Below, piece after piece: positions 38,577 through 50,200 of a DNA stretch of 64,000 nucleotides (its first letter is position 1; every line of letters begins with the position of its first letter). A program made the translations under genes and the position numbers. The notes under the pieces are model-generated. The model was given only the letters and a program-made list of their open reading frames with translations, had not been told where the DNA came from and did no database searches. Source of the stretch: Marchantia polymorpha subsp. ruderalis (Eukaryota > Streptophyta > Marchantiopsida > Marchantiales > Marchantiaceae); NCBI GenBank assembly GCA_037833965.1, contig AP031351.1:7700501-7764500 (forward strand). The letters run 5' to 3'.

Positions 38577-40750
38577 TTAGGAATAGCTATTTTGAAGCTG
38601 AGGCGCAAGAGTTTGCTGAATCCTCAACCATGCTTCTCGCAGCTCCTTGCTTTCTCCACCTTTAAGAAGAGCCCTGTGATCATCATCACTAATACCATCT
38701 AGTTGAACAATATCAGATTTTAAATCTTCCCACTCTGGAATCGCTTGGTCCAAACTGATGATACTATCTAGTCCAGCCTTCACAACATAATACATGACTT
38801 TGTATGAGATTTCAATAGCTTCCCAAATCCTTGAGCTTTTCTCCCAATCTAGGCGTATCTTCAAACCTTCTTGATCTTTGAAACCCAGTCACTGACTGAT
38901 ACATCAGCTGTAAACGAATGGATGTGCCGAAATGCAGAGGCGCACTCATTCTATAGAACATGCCAACATCGTTCTTAACTAAAGGTCGCTTGAGCATTCT
39001 GGCCTGCTGAAGCGAATGAGAATACTTAATTATCCTATCCACTTTAGACACAAAGTCACTCATCGTTGACTGCAGTTCTGGGTGCAGAGAGAGTAAGTGT
39101 CCCATCTTCATCTCCAATCTGTTCAGAATGCTCTGCACTGATCTCAACCTCTCATCCAAACCATCAACCTTTTGTACTAGCTTTTCTTCTAGCTGCTCGA
39201 TCCTGAACAAAACAAGTCGGGTCGAATGTGCTGGCCCGACTCAAAAACCTGGATGTGGGTGGTTTGCGGTCTTTCATTTGGAGGAAATTTGAGTCGCTAA
39301 CCATGTTTTCAGCTTCATCATAACACTGAGCCAAATCATTCTCCACGATAATTAGACCTTCCTGCAATGACTTGAATACTTCAATTCTTTTCTGTTGAAT
39401 CTCATTCACAACTGCTTCCACATCGCTCTTCCACGATTAATCTCTAGCTCGTTCAGATCTTTCGCCTGTGTTCCTTTCAATTTGGAGCCAACAATGCTCA
39501 TAAGGAAACAGCTCTTCCTTGTCCACCAAGTGCAACCTTTTCATGGGCATTTCCTCAAGTTTGTCATTGATGCTACGAATGAAGTCCAATTTCAGCTTCT
39601 CGATCAAAATTGCTCCTCTGAGATGACTCGGAATCAACATCTCCACGCAAAATGATTGGATCACACCGAGCACTAACGCCAGCCCGGGACAGCCTTTCAG
39701 TGATGCGCAAAATGATATCAACTCCTGGATGATATGCTTCATCACATATTCAGTTGCCACCTCCCTTGACTTATGCTTGGAGCATAACATCAGAACATCT
39801 ACAAAATATCTACGTGTTTGTGAGAATTTTCACTCTGAACTTTGATATATATCTTATGCATGTCAAGGAAAAGTCTCAGATAATGTCGAGAGCAAGTCAC
39901 ATTCTCCTTAGAAACATGCATCTCGGATATCAACTTGTGTCTCATGAACATCTACAATGATAAAATATGTCTTCAATATTGAGTTTGAAATTTGAATAAT
40001 GTGTTACAGTAAATAAAAATGAATTTTTTTTCATCTTAAGAAAATTAAAATCACAAATTGAGACATCCAATACTTCCAGAGTGTATATTAAATCATGATC
40101 CAATCTTACATGGAAGCATGGAAAAAAAGAAGTGACATTGTTTTTCCATCTTTGCATTGAATCCAAATGCCGACAAAGTGTGGAGTGTCACCTCTATTTT
40201 TCCAATGCATTGACTCCACATGCGACCCTTCTATATGATTCTGTACTTCCATGCTTGCATACTCACGGATGAAGGAAGTAATGAAATAATGAGAAGTATC
40301 TTTGAGCTTGAAACACAAATCTAAATTGACAAGGATGTTTTCAAGCACCTCTTTGTCCACACCTCTTTGTTGGTGTGATTTCTTTCCTAGAAATTCTTCT
40401 ATAAATCCAGCAAAGACACTCTCACTCACAAATCAGTCCTTGCTTGTGTATGAGCTCGTTCTATCAGAAGATTCAAACTCTTGAGTTTGAAAGTGTTGAC
40501 CCAGAGCTATCAGCTCACCCAAGAAAGTATTAAGGAGCCAGTTGGGATACACAATGATGTAATGAAGATTTGGGATGTATATGTTAATCCAACATCATTC
40601 AGATAAGAAATGATAGAGTCCACTATACTTAAACGATCAACAGAGTGAACAGAAGATGGTGGATAGAATTGTGTCAAGCTAGGAGCATAGAAATCATGAA
40701 ACTTTTCAGATGACCACAGGGCAAGTTCTGTTTTTCTTGGTGTTTGTTAT
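38577..40750 (-). pseudogene. Decayed Roc-COR-like gene (C-terminal part)
   Basis: Read on the minus strand, protein-like segments follow each other: KFHDFYAPSLTQFY (about 40705), YIIVYPNWLLNTFLGELIAL (about 40540), FVSESVFAGFIEEFLGKKSH (about 40430), EVATEYVMKHIIQELISF (about 39770), LEEKLVQKVDGLDERLRS (about 39190) and KIRLDWEKSSRIWEAIEISY to the stop after QNSYS (38577). A GT-AG intron (40109 to 39952) joins two segments. In-frame stops (TGA just before FVSESV, TAG near 39797) and a one-base frameshift near 38880 break it. The 'YPNWL' block resembles the start of COR domains of Roco GTPases, and bryophytes carry large families of LRR-Roc-COR-like proteins. The assignment is from memory of such families and uncertain. 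The pseudogene status is clear. Confidence 0.5.
39952..40109 (-). other. Spliceosomal intron in the Roc-COR-like pseudogene
   Basis: On the minus strand GTAAGATTGG starts at 40109 and TTATCATTGTAG ends at 39952, 158 bases. Open protein-like sequence abuts both sides (…FFHASM and FMRHKLISEM). The retained intron argues against a processed retrocopy. Confidence 0.55.
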
Positions 40751-41598
40751 TAAGAGGTAGGTGAGTTGAAAACACAATTCGGGAACCTAAGGGAATTTTT
40801 CTGTCAACAACTTGTCAAAATTCTAAAAAATGTGACTGTTGATGGAGATAATTTGCTTTTGCTTCCAATCATCCACATGAAAACACTCTTGAATGGGGCG
40901 GGGATCCACAAAATTTGCGAATCTTTGGGTAAGTTTCTCAACTATGGAGTGAGCCCAACTCACAGAGCTGCATCTGGCTTTATACTTGTGTGAAATGACA
41001 AGAAAAACTTGGGGGATATCACGTCGGGTGACCTTAATTGCTGGATGTGATGAAACTCAATCAATCTTTCAACTCAGAGTTGAAATTAGAGTCTGGTTTG
41101 TTTGAAGATGTTTTTTCACATAAGATACTATACACAAAAAGAAATAGAAATTGTTGGTTTGAGGGAAGAGCTCATTTTGAAGTGTACGAAAAATTCATTG
41201 TCCTGCAATATCGCAAAATGAGATTTGCATTCTGTGTATGCTTTTGTGTAGCCAGCTATGATTTGTCCTCATCAGGGTTTACGCAATTGAGTTTTTCCTG
41301 CGAGTTGGAAAATAAATCACAAAATACACAACTTATTAATTACGATATCTTCACAGATGCTTTGACTTGATATTCTTGAGATAGAATATGACATGATATT
41401 ATTTTACATGTGAAGATAAATTTGATTAAAAAATGCAGAAATCACCAAAACAATTGAGATTAATTTATGACTTACCTATTTGAAAGTTTTTTCTTTCGGT
41501 CACTATTTGTATACACACATCAATATATAGAGATTAAAAGAGAATTTGTTGTGTCAATCTTAGTTTTAGAAAAGTAAAACCATAGATTGCTAGTTGGC

Positions 41599-42495
41599 CT
41601 ACATTGAAGGGAAAACTGACATTTTACCGCGCATCTTACCTGCTCTGATAAGAGTCGACCAGCTTTTGGATCTCGAAATGTTAAGTTGTTTTCTCGCAGT
41701 ACGGACATGTAGACGACCCGATTCAGGTTCTGCTTCAGGGCCTCTTGAATCTGCGCAGCCTTTCACTCCCTTGCCCATAATGTTAGTGGGACGTCGATTT
41801 CCTGGAGAACCAAGTTCACTTGCAGTACCCCCATCAGGTCCCTGAACGCCTCCTTGTCGAGTTACTGAACGCCTCCTTGTCGAGTTCCTGTGTGCACTGA
41901 TCATGTCAGCCACATGCTTCACCGCACTCGAGTCCTCCCACGCGTCATGTAAATCTAAAGACTGGAGTTTAGAATCGGAATGTCCTCGCAATCCTGGGCA
42001 AAATTCTGGCACTCAATCTACAGCGGCCGCCTATTCTCAATTCTGTTACGCTAGACGAATTCAGAATTCTCCCCAGCTGTAAGTACAAGGTCACCACTTC
42101 CGCATCTGAACTACATATCTACGCATCTGAACTTCCGTATCACTCGTAGATTGGTGCTAGATCTGAATACTCTCAAAACTAGCTGCCACTCGCTTGCCGT
42201 CAACCTCGATATATCTGCCCCAAAAATATTGTCCACGTCCAGAATCTCAAAGGTGTTGCAGCTGCCGATTGCCGTTGACGATGATCGTCGAAACCGATGC
42301 ACGCGCCGGAAAGAAATACTGAAATTCTGGATCACGTAAGCTGGGGAGCGACGTTATAGGCTCGCCTTGTCCTTCCAGACGCTATACAAGGTCCTGGATG
42401 GCGGAGGGAAGCTCCGGTTCTTCGTCTGCGGAGTCCATTTCACGTGTTGCAAGTTCAGCAGCGTCACTGACGATGGGCGCACTTACACCTTCCAT
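41599..42495 (-). pseudogene. LRR-containing N-terminal remnant of the same decayed gene
   Basis: On the minus strand a possible start at 42495 (MEGVSAPIVSDAAEL) is followed, through stops and frame changes, by leucine-rich-repeat-like blocks SEWQLVLRVFRSSTNLRVI (about 42205-42149) and KLQSLDLHDAWEDSSAV (about 41970-41920). Orientation and order (LRR first, Roc-COR-like next, at 40930-38577) fit one LRR-Roc-COR gene. The stretch 41000-41560 between them is AT-rich and shows no clear coding remains. Weak blocks near 40930-40800 (RFANFVDPRPIQECFHVDD) may be the Roc end. Confidence 0.4.
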
Positions 42496-45208
42496 TTTCT
42501 CGTCCCTTGTCAGAGAAGAATCACGTTTGGTGCTTGTAACCGAGCATCAAAGAAGGCCCGCGCGATCCGAAGGCCCAATTCACCCAAAGAATACTGAATT
42601 TCACGTTGCATGATCATGATCATGAGCAATCACCACGAATTGTGCAAAGTGGAAGTAGGAGGCTGCTCAACCTCAAATCAAAATGAACGCAGGAGACTAG
42701 TATTCTAAATTGAGCTAAATCGTAGACCGTTTGGCACATGGACTTCACATCTCCGGGGAACGCCTCTGGGAGAGAGGCGTTTGATGTGCACGGTAACCAA
42801 ACTGAGTGGACACGCTGATAGCTCCACCTGCAGAGCTATCTGCAGGCGGATCTGAAGTCAAGTTCGTAGCAAAGATGGTGCGATCTGGAAGCAGAATGTC
42901 ATGAAATGCATGATATTGCAGATATCTGAGAAGTGACGAGCCCTGAGTTTTGCTACGCCCATGTTAAGCTTTTTCTTACGTTAGCGATCAAGGTTGCGAC
43001 AAAATTCTAACTCAAAAAGCGTGTTCCTCCCTACCCCCTCCCTGTGATTGGACAATGGTTTTAGTACGTCAGAGTAGATCTTGACTTTGTTGTGCAAGCA
43101 GGATACATCACACTGAATGATACACTCGATGTCGTCACCTGATAACTAAGATTTCAAATTTCATCTTCACTAAATCTATTTTAATCTATTCAAGCAAGTG
43201 GATGATTCTGGCGTTGTGCGTCTGGTTGACAATGCCTCTTGTGCTTTCTTTTTTCTTTAAATATCGGTACAGTAGTCTATATAACTCTACATAACTTGTA
43301 GGTTCAAAACAAACTGGTAAGCTATTTGGAAATTTACTAAACATAGAGTTGAAGAACTTTGAACAGAGTAGAAGCACAATCGAGGTTCTCGATTGCTGAT
43401 ATGATTTTTCTTCTAGCTGAGCTGTCAAGCATGTGGTCTCATGGACAGTTCTAGTTCCAGAGTCTGGTGTTCTTTACACCTCAAAGATGAAACTGAAATC
43501 GAATTTCGTCCGTGCTGCGAGCACTCTGCTTGTTTATCGCGCTGTATTGAAGTTGATAGGACCAGCATGATAATTGCTGAGCTCAACGGTAAAGCTCTCA
43601 GGAGGTTACATTTTTCGAAGGTGCTTGCAAATTAAGAGAAACTGTGCTGTATACATGGCTTCAACAATAATTCTGATGCTCTATGCTAGATAACAGTGAT
43701 AGGTGACTTCAGATGAAGATCTGGTGTAATCGTACATGTAAAGTCAAATAAATGATATATTTACTGAAATGAAACAAGTCATACCGCCACTTTTGCACTC
43801 GTGTGCTCATATCATGAATCCAAACATGTCATATGAAAGAAATGAAACGGATTGCTCATTTGATAGAATCGTTGAAACGAAAACATTTCATTTCATCTCT
43901 TTGTCTCTCTTTCTTCTGTTTAAAGCGTATTTACATATAATTTTTGCTACAATATGTAATAAAGTGATTAAATACCTTTCTATTGGATGCGTAGTCCAAT
44001 TTGCATATTTATTTGATAAAACTTCCCTTCTCAAAATGTTTAACTCATAAACAAGATCTCAAAATTTGTTTTAAGCAAGAAATTATTGAATAAAAGTGAA
44101 AGTATTACATTCTGTATCTTACGATATTTTAACTGCTTTAAACCTTTTGATTCTACAATATATCAGCTTTTTCAGTTGTTTTTAACATTTGGCGCTTTGA
44201 ATCTTAGTAACTTTTATACAGATAAATCATCAAAATTGATGCAACGAACTTATATTTCAAGAGTACAACTCTACTTATCACATAATTAATTCTTAATCAA
44301 AGTATTATATAAATAATTCTTATGTATATGTAAACTTCAAAATTTTTGTAAAAAAATATTTCTGGATCTAAACTACACGGTAATTAATTATTTCATTGAA
44401 ATCGTTTCCAAGGATAAAATTATGATGTTTTAGATTTCAAATAATACAAACATTGAATATGAAATTGTTATTTTTAATTTCAATTATTTTTTGTTTCTAA
44501 ATATTGAGAGCAATTTTTCAAGAACTTATTCAGTTGATTTCAATTTAATTTAGAAACTCTTTGTAATCACTGATGATGATGGTTTATTTGATTTACAAAA
44601 AAATAACGTTAGGTTATTTGTATTTCACGTTATTTCTGTGATTAAAAGCACATTCATATCTATCCTGTTTCATTTTGTCTTGCTTGAGGTTGGAAAGATT
44701 TTATAATGTTCTTTATTCTTTTACATTGGGTGTTTCATTAAGTTGTGATTCTTTTCAAAACATTCCGTTATTTTTTTAACTTTCTTTTAACTTCAATATT
44801 AACGAGAGAATAACATTTTCTTCATGGTTTTGTACCGGTTCTTGTGATGATACATATATTTTTGCACATAAGATTATTCAACTTAACTTACGTTGGACCA
44901 AAGAAATTCCAAACATTGTTTGATGGTTCATTGTATGTGATATGATTTTTATGATAATTTTATCTAAAAATACGTGTGAGTGAATTAATATGTTTTTTCA
45001 AATCAAAACAAGAAGTTAGATTGATTTAAATGACGAAGGCCTCTCGTTTTGTGAGACTTTTTCTCACAAATGAGATTAGATGGAAGTTTCGAGTCAGTGA
45101 AGAAATTTACTAACTCATCGACCTCACAGTTACAAGAGTCCTAAGGAGGTATAACTCAAGAGTGCTGCTGCTTGAGGCATTCATCCACTTTCTTATGTTG
45201 TTCTGCAG
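42496..45208. other. AT-rich intergenic DNA
   Basis: From about 43700 the sequence is strongly AT-rich with poly-T and poly-A runs. Open frames are under 95 codons, have no motif and lie in low-complexity DNA. I see no RNA gene, repeat array or promoter that I could defend. Confidence 0.6.
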
Positions 45209-46153
45209 ACTTATCAAGAGAAACCGGACTACGCTCGGTGTAAATCAATTTTTGCATCAGCTTCTCTACGCGAAATGATCAAACCCTGAGCTTTGGCTGT
45301 TTTTTCACCCGTAGCCATCGGTAATGATGACTTGGCTTTTCACACAGTTGATTAGCGCATATTTGAAGAAATGCGATTAACGTTTTTGTAGTTGTTAATG
45401 GGGTTTTTCCATATTGCTTGTGTAGAGTTGATAAAAAAGCATGTTTGGGACAACCGTTAGTTAAGAGAGTTTTGAATTCGGGAGTTTGGTTGATGCTACT
45501 AGAGAAAGGGTGTGAATGAAGGCGTATCCGAAGCTTATTTTTTCCAGCATTAACCTCGTTTAGGCGAACATTTTATCAGGAACTGTTGATTCTTATGTTT
45601 CTTCCGGTATTATTAGGCATTACCTTTAGAATATTGGGACACTACACCGATCAGCCTTTGCTGGGAGCCAAGGCCGCTGCTGGAATGCTCATCTTTGCGA
45701 CTGTGACGGGAGTCTTAATGGCGCTCTTTTTGAACAGGGCCGGTGTAGCATGGGACAACCCGAAGAAGTACATCGAAAGTGGAGCCTATGGTGGCAAGGG
45801 CAGTGAAACACATGAAGCAGCTGTGACGGGAGACACGTAAGTCAGACCAGCAAACGTTAATTGTATATCGTCGTCTAAGCGTCGGGAGGGTTTGGCTTGA
45901 AATTTGCAGCAACTTTGTCCTATCTCAATGTCTTTCAAGCTGGAATGAGACTTCATTACGATACAACCCTCATGGCCTTGGTTTGTTGTGCAGTGTGGGA
46001 GATCCGTTCAAGGATACTGCAGGGCCTTCAATTCACGTGCTCATCAAGATGTTGGCAACTATTATATTGGTCATGGCACCTCTGTTTTTGAAGGTTGAAC
46101 TGAACCAGCTAGGGAGGCTGCGTTTAGCAGGACTATTGGTGTTCGCCCTATAG
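45209..46153 (+). pseudogene. 3' fragment of a type II (K+-independent) H+-pyrophosphatase gene
   Basis: Three exon pieces are recognisable. 45209-about 45300, after the acceptor TTGTTCTGCAG, reads YQEKPDYARC...SASLREMIKP and is broken by TGA at 45287-45289 where the family has Gly. About 45607-45836 reads GITFRILGHYTDQPLLGAK, then LMALFLN and WDNPKKYIESGAYGGKGSE. 45994-46153, after an intron GTAAGT...TTGTGCAG (45837-45993), reads [20 protein letters not shown] and a hydrophobic end. The enzyme is a membrane proton pump of endomembranes that couples PPi hydrolysis to H+ transport, and these are its last catalytic and membrane segments. Changes at near-invariant sites (LNRAGVAWDNP for LNTAGGAWDNA) and a poor acceptor before 45607 fit decay. 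No upstream exons were found. Confidence 0.85.
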
Positions 46154-49100
46154 CTAGAGCTGATTGTTGCATCTCTGTTCGTCCCTCCTATACTCTGACA
46201 TTTGTTCTTGGAAAAAGTACAAGTGGCAGAGACTTATAAGTTCCAGCAAAAACTGGGTGGACCTGCAATTTGGAAGTTTAAGTTCATGAGTTGTCTCCAA
46301 TAAGTGGCTGCGCCGCCGAAGCTTGAGAGTTTAGACTTGACTGTAGTTCTATAGATTGTTGGAGGACGTAGTCGATTTTGACATTCGAAACGTTTAATTA
46401 ACCCGGCTCGGGGCAGCTCACGTACTTGGAAGCCATGTCGTACTGGAATTCTTACGTTTGTGTCAAATGACAACGGACATCAGCCGAAAGGCAACAAACA
46501 AGGTTTTAGTGGAGGTTGAAGAGCTTGCTCCACAGCTACAGTAGTAGGAGAGCAGTTAGATGTGTTGAAGACAAGACAATCACACCCTTTGTATCATATA
46601 TGCAGTCACTGCACGATTGAAGAGAATGCCAGCTAATGGATTCACATGAAATCATGGAGTTCTCAGCTAGCATATTACGAATACTGGTGCGTGAAGACTG
46701 AAGTTGTTAGCATGGAATATGGAGTTCTTCAGTTGTCGGTACTTGTCTGTCACATATTCAAATATATCTTTGATGACTCGCGTCCTTGCATGGTACAACC
46801 AGTAACGATGTCACGGGTTGTAGAACACACCCTTATACTTTCCACTCTTAGGTGCCTATCAGTGGTGGCTGAACTTTACACAGCGTATAAAATCAGAAAA
46901 CGAGGAGATCAACTTTTCGATGAATGTTTGAACTTCCCATGTACACGAATTCGGGTCTTACCATTCACAGTGTGGAACTGCGGTGATTATTGAGTTTAGT
47001 CCTGGAACCACTGGAACGAAGTCCTGATATATGTTACGAGTTGTACGATGCATGACGTTGGTGCGCTACGAAAGTGGTAGCTATATACTTTCATAGTGCT
47101 TTTCAACGCTAAACAAGTCATACCAAGGAATTAGATTCTCTTTCCCAGATTTGGAGCCGCAGCAAACGCACCTTCCACCCGTGATTCCCTTGTTTAGGCA
47201 GAAGCTTTATTCCCTAATTGGCTGTATAAGTGTAGTCACAACTTACGCAATATTCTTGAACATTACAAAGATGATTTCTAAAATGATAAAAGTTTGCATG
47301 GTGTTTCTGATTGTAGTTGTACTTTAATTCATATAATCAAAATAGAATTCATCAAAATACTACACTTTTTCCCACTGCCATAAGAGTTGATGGCCGTTTT
47401 GTATCATCATGTCAAATGGCATGCAGTGTCATCATCATACTTTTTAACAATGTCACGATGTTCAACCCATAAACAATACCTCACAAGAGCTCCACTAACA
47501 GGATTTGATGATATCATAGTAGAAAATTTTAGCTGATCTCTAGTTGATAAGCCTCCGGTGTAAATACCGGAGGTTTGTGCCAACCTTGAAGATGGTTGCA
47601 GCTATTATCAGGGGTAGCTTAATCTAATATAAGACAAAGGCTCGAACATTAATCGACAAACTAAAGAACTTTGGATGTCATGAAGGTGATTCCCATAAGC
47701 ATAGGCAGGAAGATGGAAGGTAAAAGTCAGGAAGACGCATGAAAAGACGGATCTAAATAATAGCCCCAGATTGTAGAAGATGTAGCAAGTCAAGTTGGAC
47801 CAAAGGTTTGTGATAAACGTTAGAAATGTAAATATTAATTAAGACTGGATGAAGGACACATGGGACTGAAGTTAGGGAGATATTGATCACAAAGAAATAT
47901 TAGTTCTTCTCATCTTTTCTTACTGGTCCTAAGGAAGGATATTTTCTAGTGTGCTTTGATGAAGCTTTCTACTTTCAGTCCATTGGATTTCATTCCGGTT
48001 TCTAATTTTGACTTTTCTCCCATTTTTTTCTGTGTATGTGAAGAAATAATAAAGTTAAAACTAAGTAAATATGCTATACGTTTCTGAGGGTGGCCAGGAC
48101 AACGATGGCCAGGACAGTGACTTCACAGGAGACAAGACCTGTCGGGGATGATCATGCATTCCTACTCTGGAAGCTCTAGGACCTCAGTTTGCAACACAAT
48201 GTGCTCGAGTTCAGACATTATGAGAGTCAGTTGCATGGAGTCCAGGAATCCACATCGAGAACAGTGTCCGTGTTGTAATATGTCCCTTGTTGAAGCATGG
48301 GGTTCTGCCTATTACTCGTACGGTTCGTCACTCATGGAATGCTTTTCACAAATGCCCCATCACGGTTGGGATAAATCGAGTACGCTCTGCATCGATTTAC
48401 TCGCAGTCGCTGGTGGTCATGAGTCAGGACGACGGGAAACTATATTGCGTTTCATTCGTAGAATGAGATCAGTCAGTAGAAGGTCAGAACTAATAACTGA
48501 TCCTCATGTAAACCGAGCTCAAACTTAATCCTCGGCCCAGGAGCAAGGAGCGAGATAGGAATATGGATCCGTGACAGGCCCCCGACTAATTTTGGGACGC
48601 AGGGCATGGTTGTCCTCAACTCGATTTGTAAGCGAGAGACGTGTACGTTTGGTGAAGCCTGGCAAGCACTGTACTTATCTCGAGGCAACAATCAGGCTTC
48701 AGGACAAGAAGATTTCTGATAGCTGCAGTTGGTAGCACTGAATATGCGTGGGGGATGACGTACCGCAGCAGTACATAGATAGCCCTGCGTTCTCAAGATG
48801 CACAAATCGAATCCTGTAGAAGAGGTCATCTGGATTCTGGACAGCGATTCGGATGTTACGAATGATGACCTGTTTGGTCCAATTTTGTGACGCTCCATAT
48901 GTTTCAGTCTGAGGGTACTTTGGAGGTGGAGAAGAGGAACAACTGCAAGCATCTGCAAGAAATTTGACTCCAACAGTGTCGAGAATATTGATGGTGGATG
49001 GATGCAGATTAACTTCCGCAGCAAGTGACATCAGAACCACGTGGTCCGCACCATACTGTGTTTCCCAAATTCTCAGAGCCACGAAATCGCTCACGTTCGA

Positions 49101-50200
49101 ATGATGAAAATTTCTGTACAACAAATTGGAGAATATTTACATTCTGACAGAGTGGCATCCATGTGCCGCACCGTTGTTTATGTCCATCCGGCTTCCCAAG
49201 ATATGCACATGTACCGACCGAGTTAAAAAAACTCTCCCTCGCTCGCATGACACAGAATGATGGCACTTAATTTCAGCGGCCCGAGCTCGCCTTCATACCG
49301 ACGATGAGAAGCAAGATGCTTCTAGATGATCCGGACATGAAGCAAGTACCTTATATTAAAACCTCGCAGACCACGGACATCCAAAAGTCCACGCCTTGCG
49401 CTTAGTGACCTCGAGCGCAGAGCATCTGGAGGACGGAGAGAATCACAGTCCCATGAGCATCCCGTCGACCTGCTGCAGTATGAGCTTCGGAATCAATCAA
49501 ATAGACGGCCCCGAGGTGGTGGTCGTGAACACTCAGAACTCGGACTGACGTCTTACTTTACCGTTAACAAAGATGGCGACGAGCGGCTTCGTCGGCCGGA
49601 GGGGGCGGCGAGTGCCGGCCCTCTCGAGGGTCCGATTCGCAGGCACGTTCAGGGCCACGGGAAGCGGGGTCGGGATTGATGAGAATGTAAGGATTTGACT
49701 CGCAAGTATGACGTACAGGATTGATGGCGACAAAATCAGCGAAATAGTCAACACAGTGCGGATGAATGAATGACCCGTGGTCAGATCCAGTTGACAATTG
49801 AGGCTCTTGGCTTGATCTGATGCCAGGTCCCTTGTAATCCAGGTGAACACTACAACGCAGAGTCCAAGAGCTGTGGGAGTTTCGGAACGTGTTCGATGTT
49901 TTGTTTATTAGGTGGCCGTGCCGGCGAGCTGGCCATCACAATCGCACAAAGTCAAATCGGAATGGCGGGAGACATGTCTATGTTGGGGAGCACCTGTTGT
50001 TGGTTGCAGTAGCTGCTGCGGCTGCTTCCTGGACACTGCAAGTTATTCTTCCAGCCAGACACCAGATCAACCCGAGGCGCGTACGTAGAGCCGAAGGGAG
50101 ACAGGAATCCTGCGAGACCGAGAGGAGTGATTCAATGTTGCGAGCGGGGACGAGCTCGGGAATCTCAGGCTGAGAGCGAGTTCGATCGGTCGGTCGGCCT
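46154..50200. other. Intergenic DNA without a supportable gene
   Basis: Open frames of 60-145 codons occur (46646-46993 plus, 48148-48528 plus, 48699-49124 minus, 49533-49850 minus), but none shows a domain, a conserved start or a splice-consistent extension. The part after about 49900 is GC-richer and probably contains the 5' leader of the next gene. Confidence 0.55.

Noticed and set aside
39203-39248. A 46-base GT...AG segment between two blocks of the Roc-COR-like pseudogene
   Set aside because: It is shorter than usual plant introns and the gene is full of frameshifts, so an insertion or chance is as likely.
46646-46993. 115-codon open frame, plus strand
   Set aside because: No recognisable domain; the length is expected by chance in this composition.
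48148-48528. 126-codon Cys/Ser-rich open frame, plus strand
   Set aside because: Cysteines do not form a known spacing; no neighbouring exon found.
48699-49124. 141-codon open frame, minus strand
   Set aside because: A faint resemblance to an enzyme repeat did not hold up; overlapping frames are equally open.
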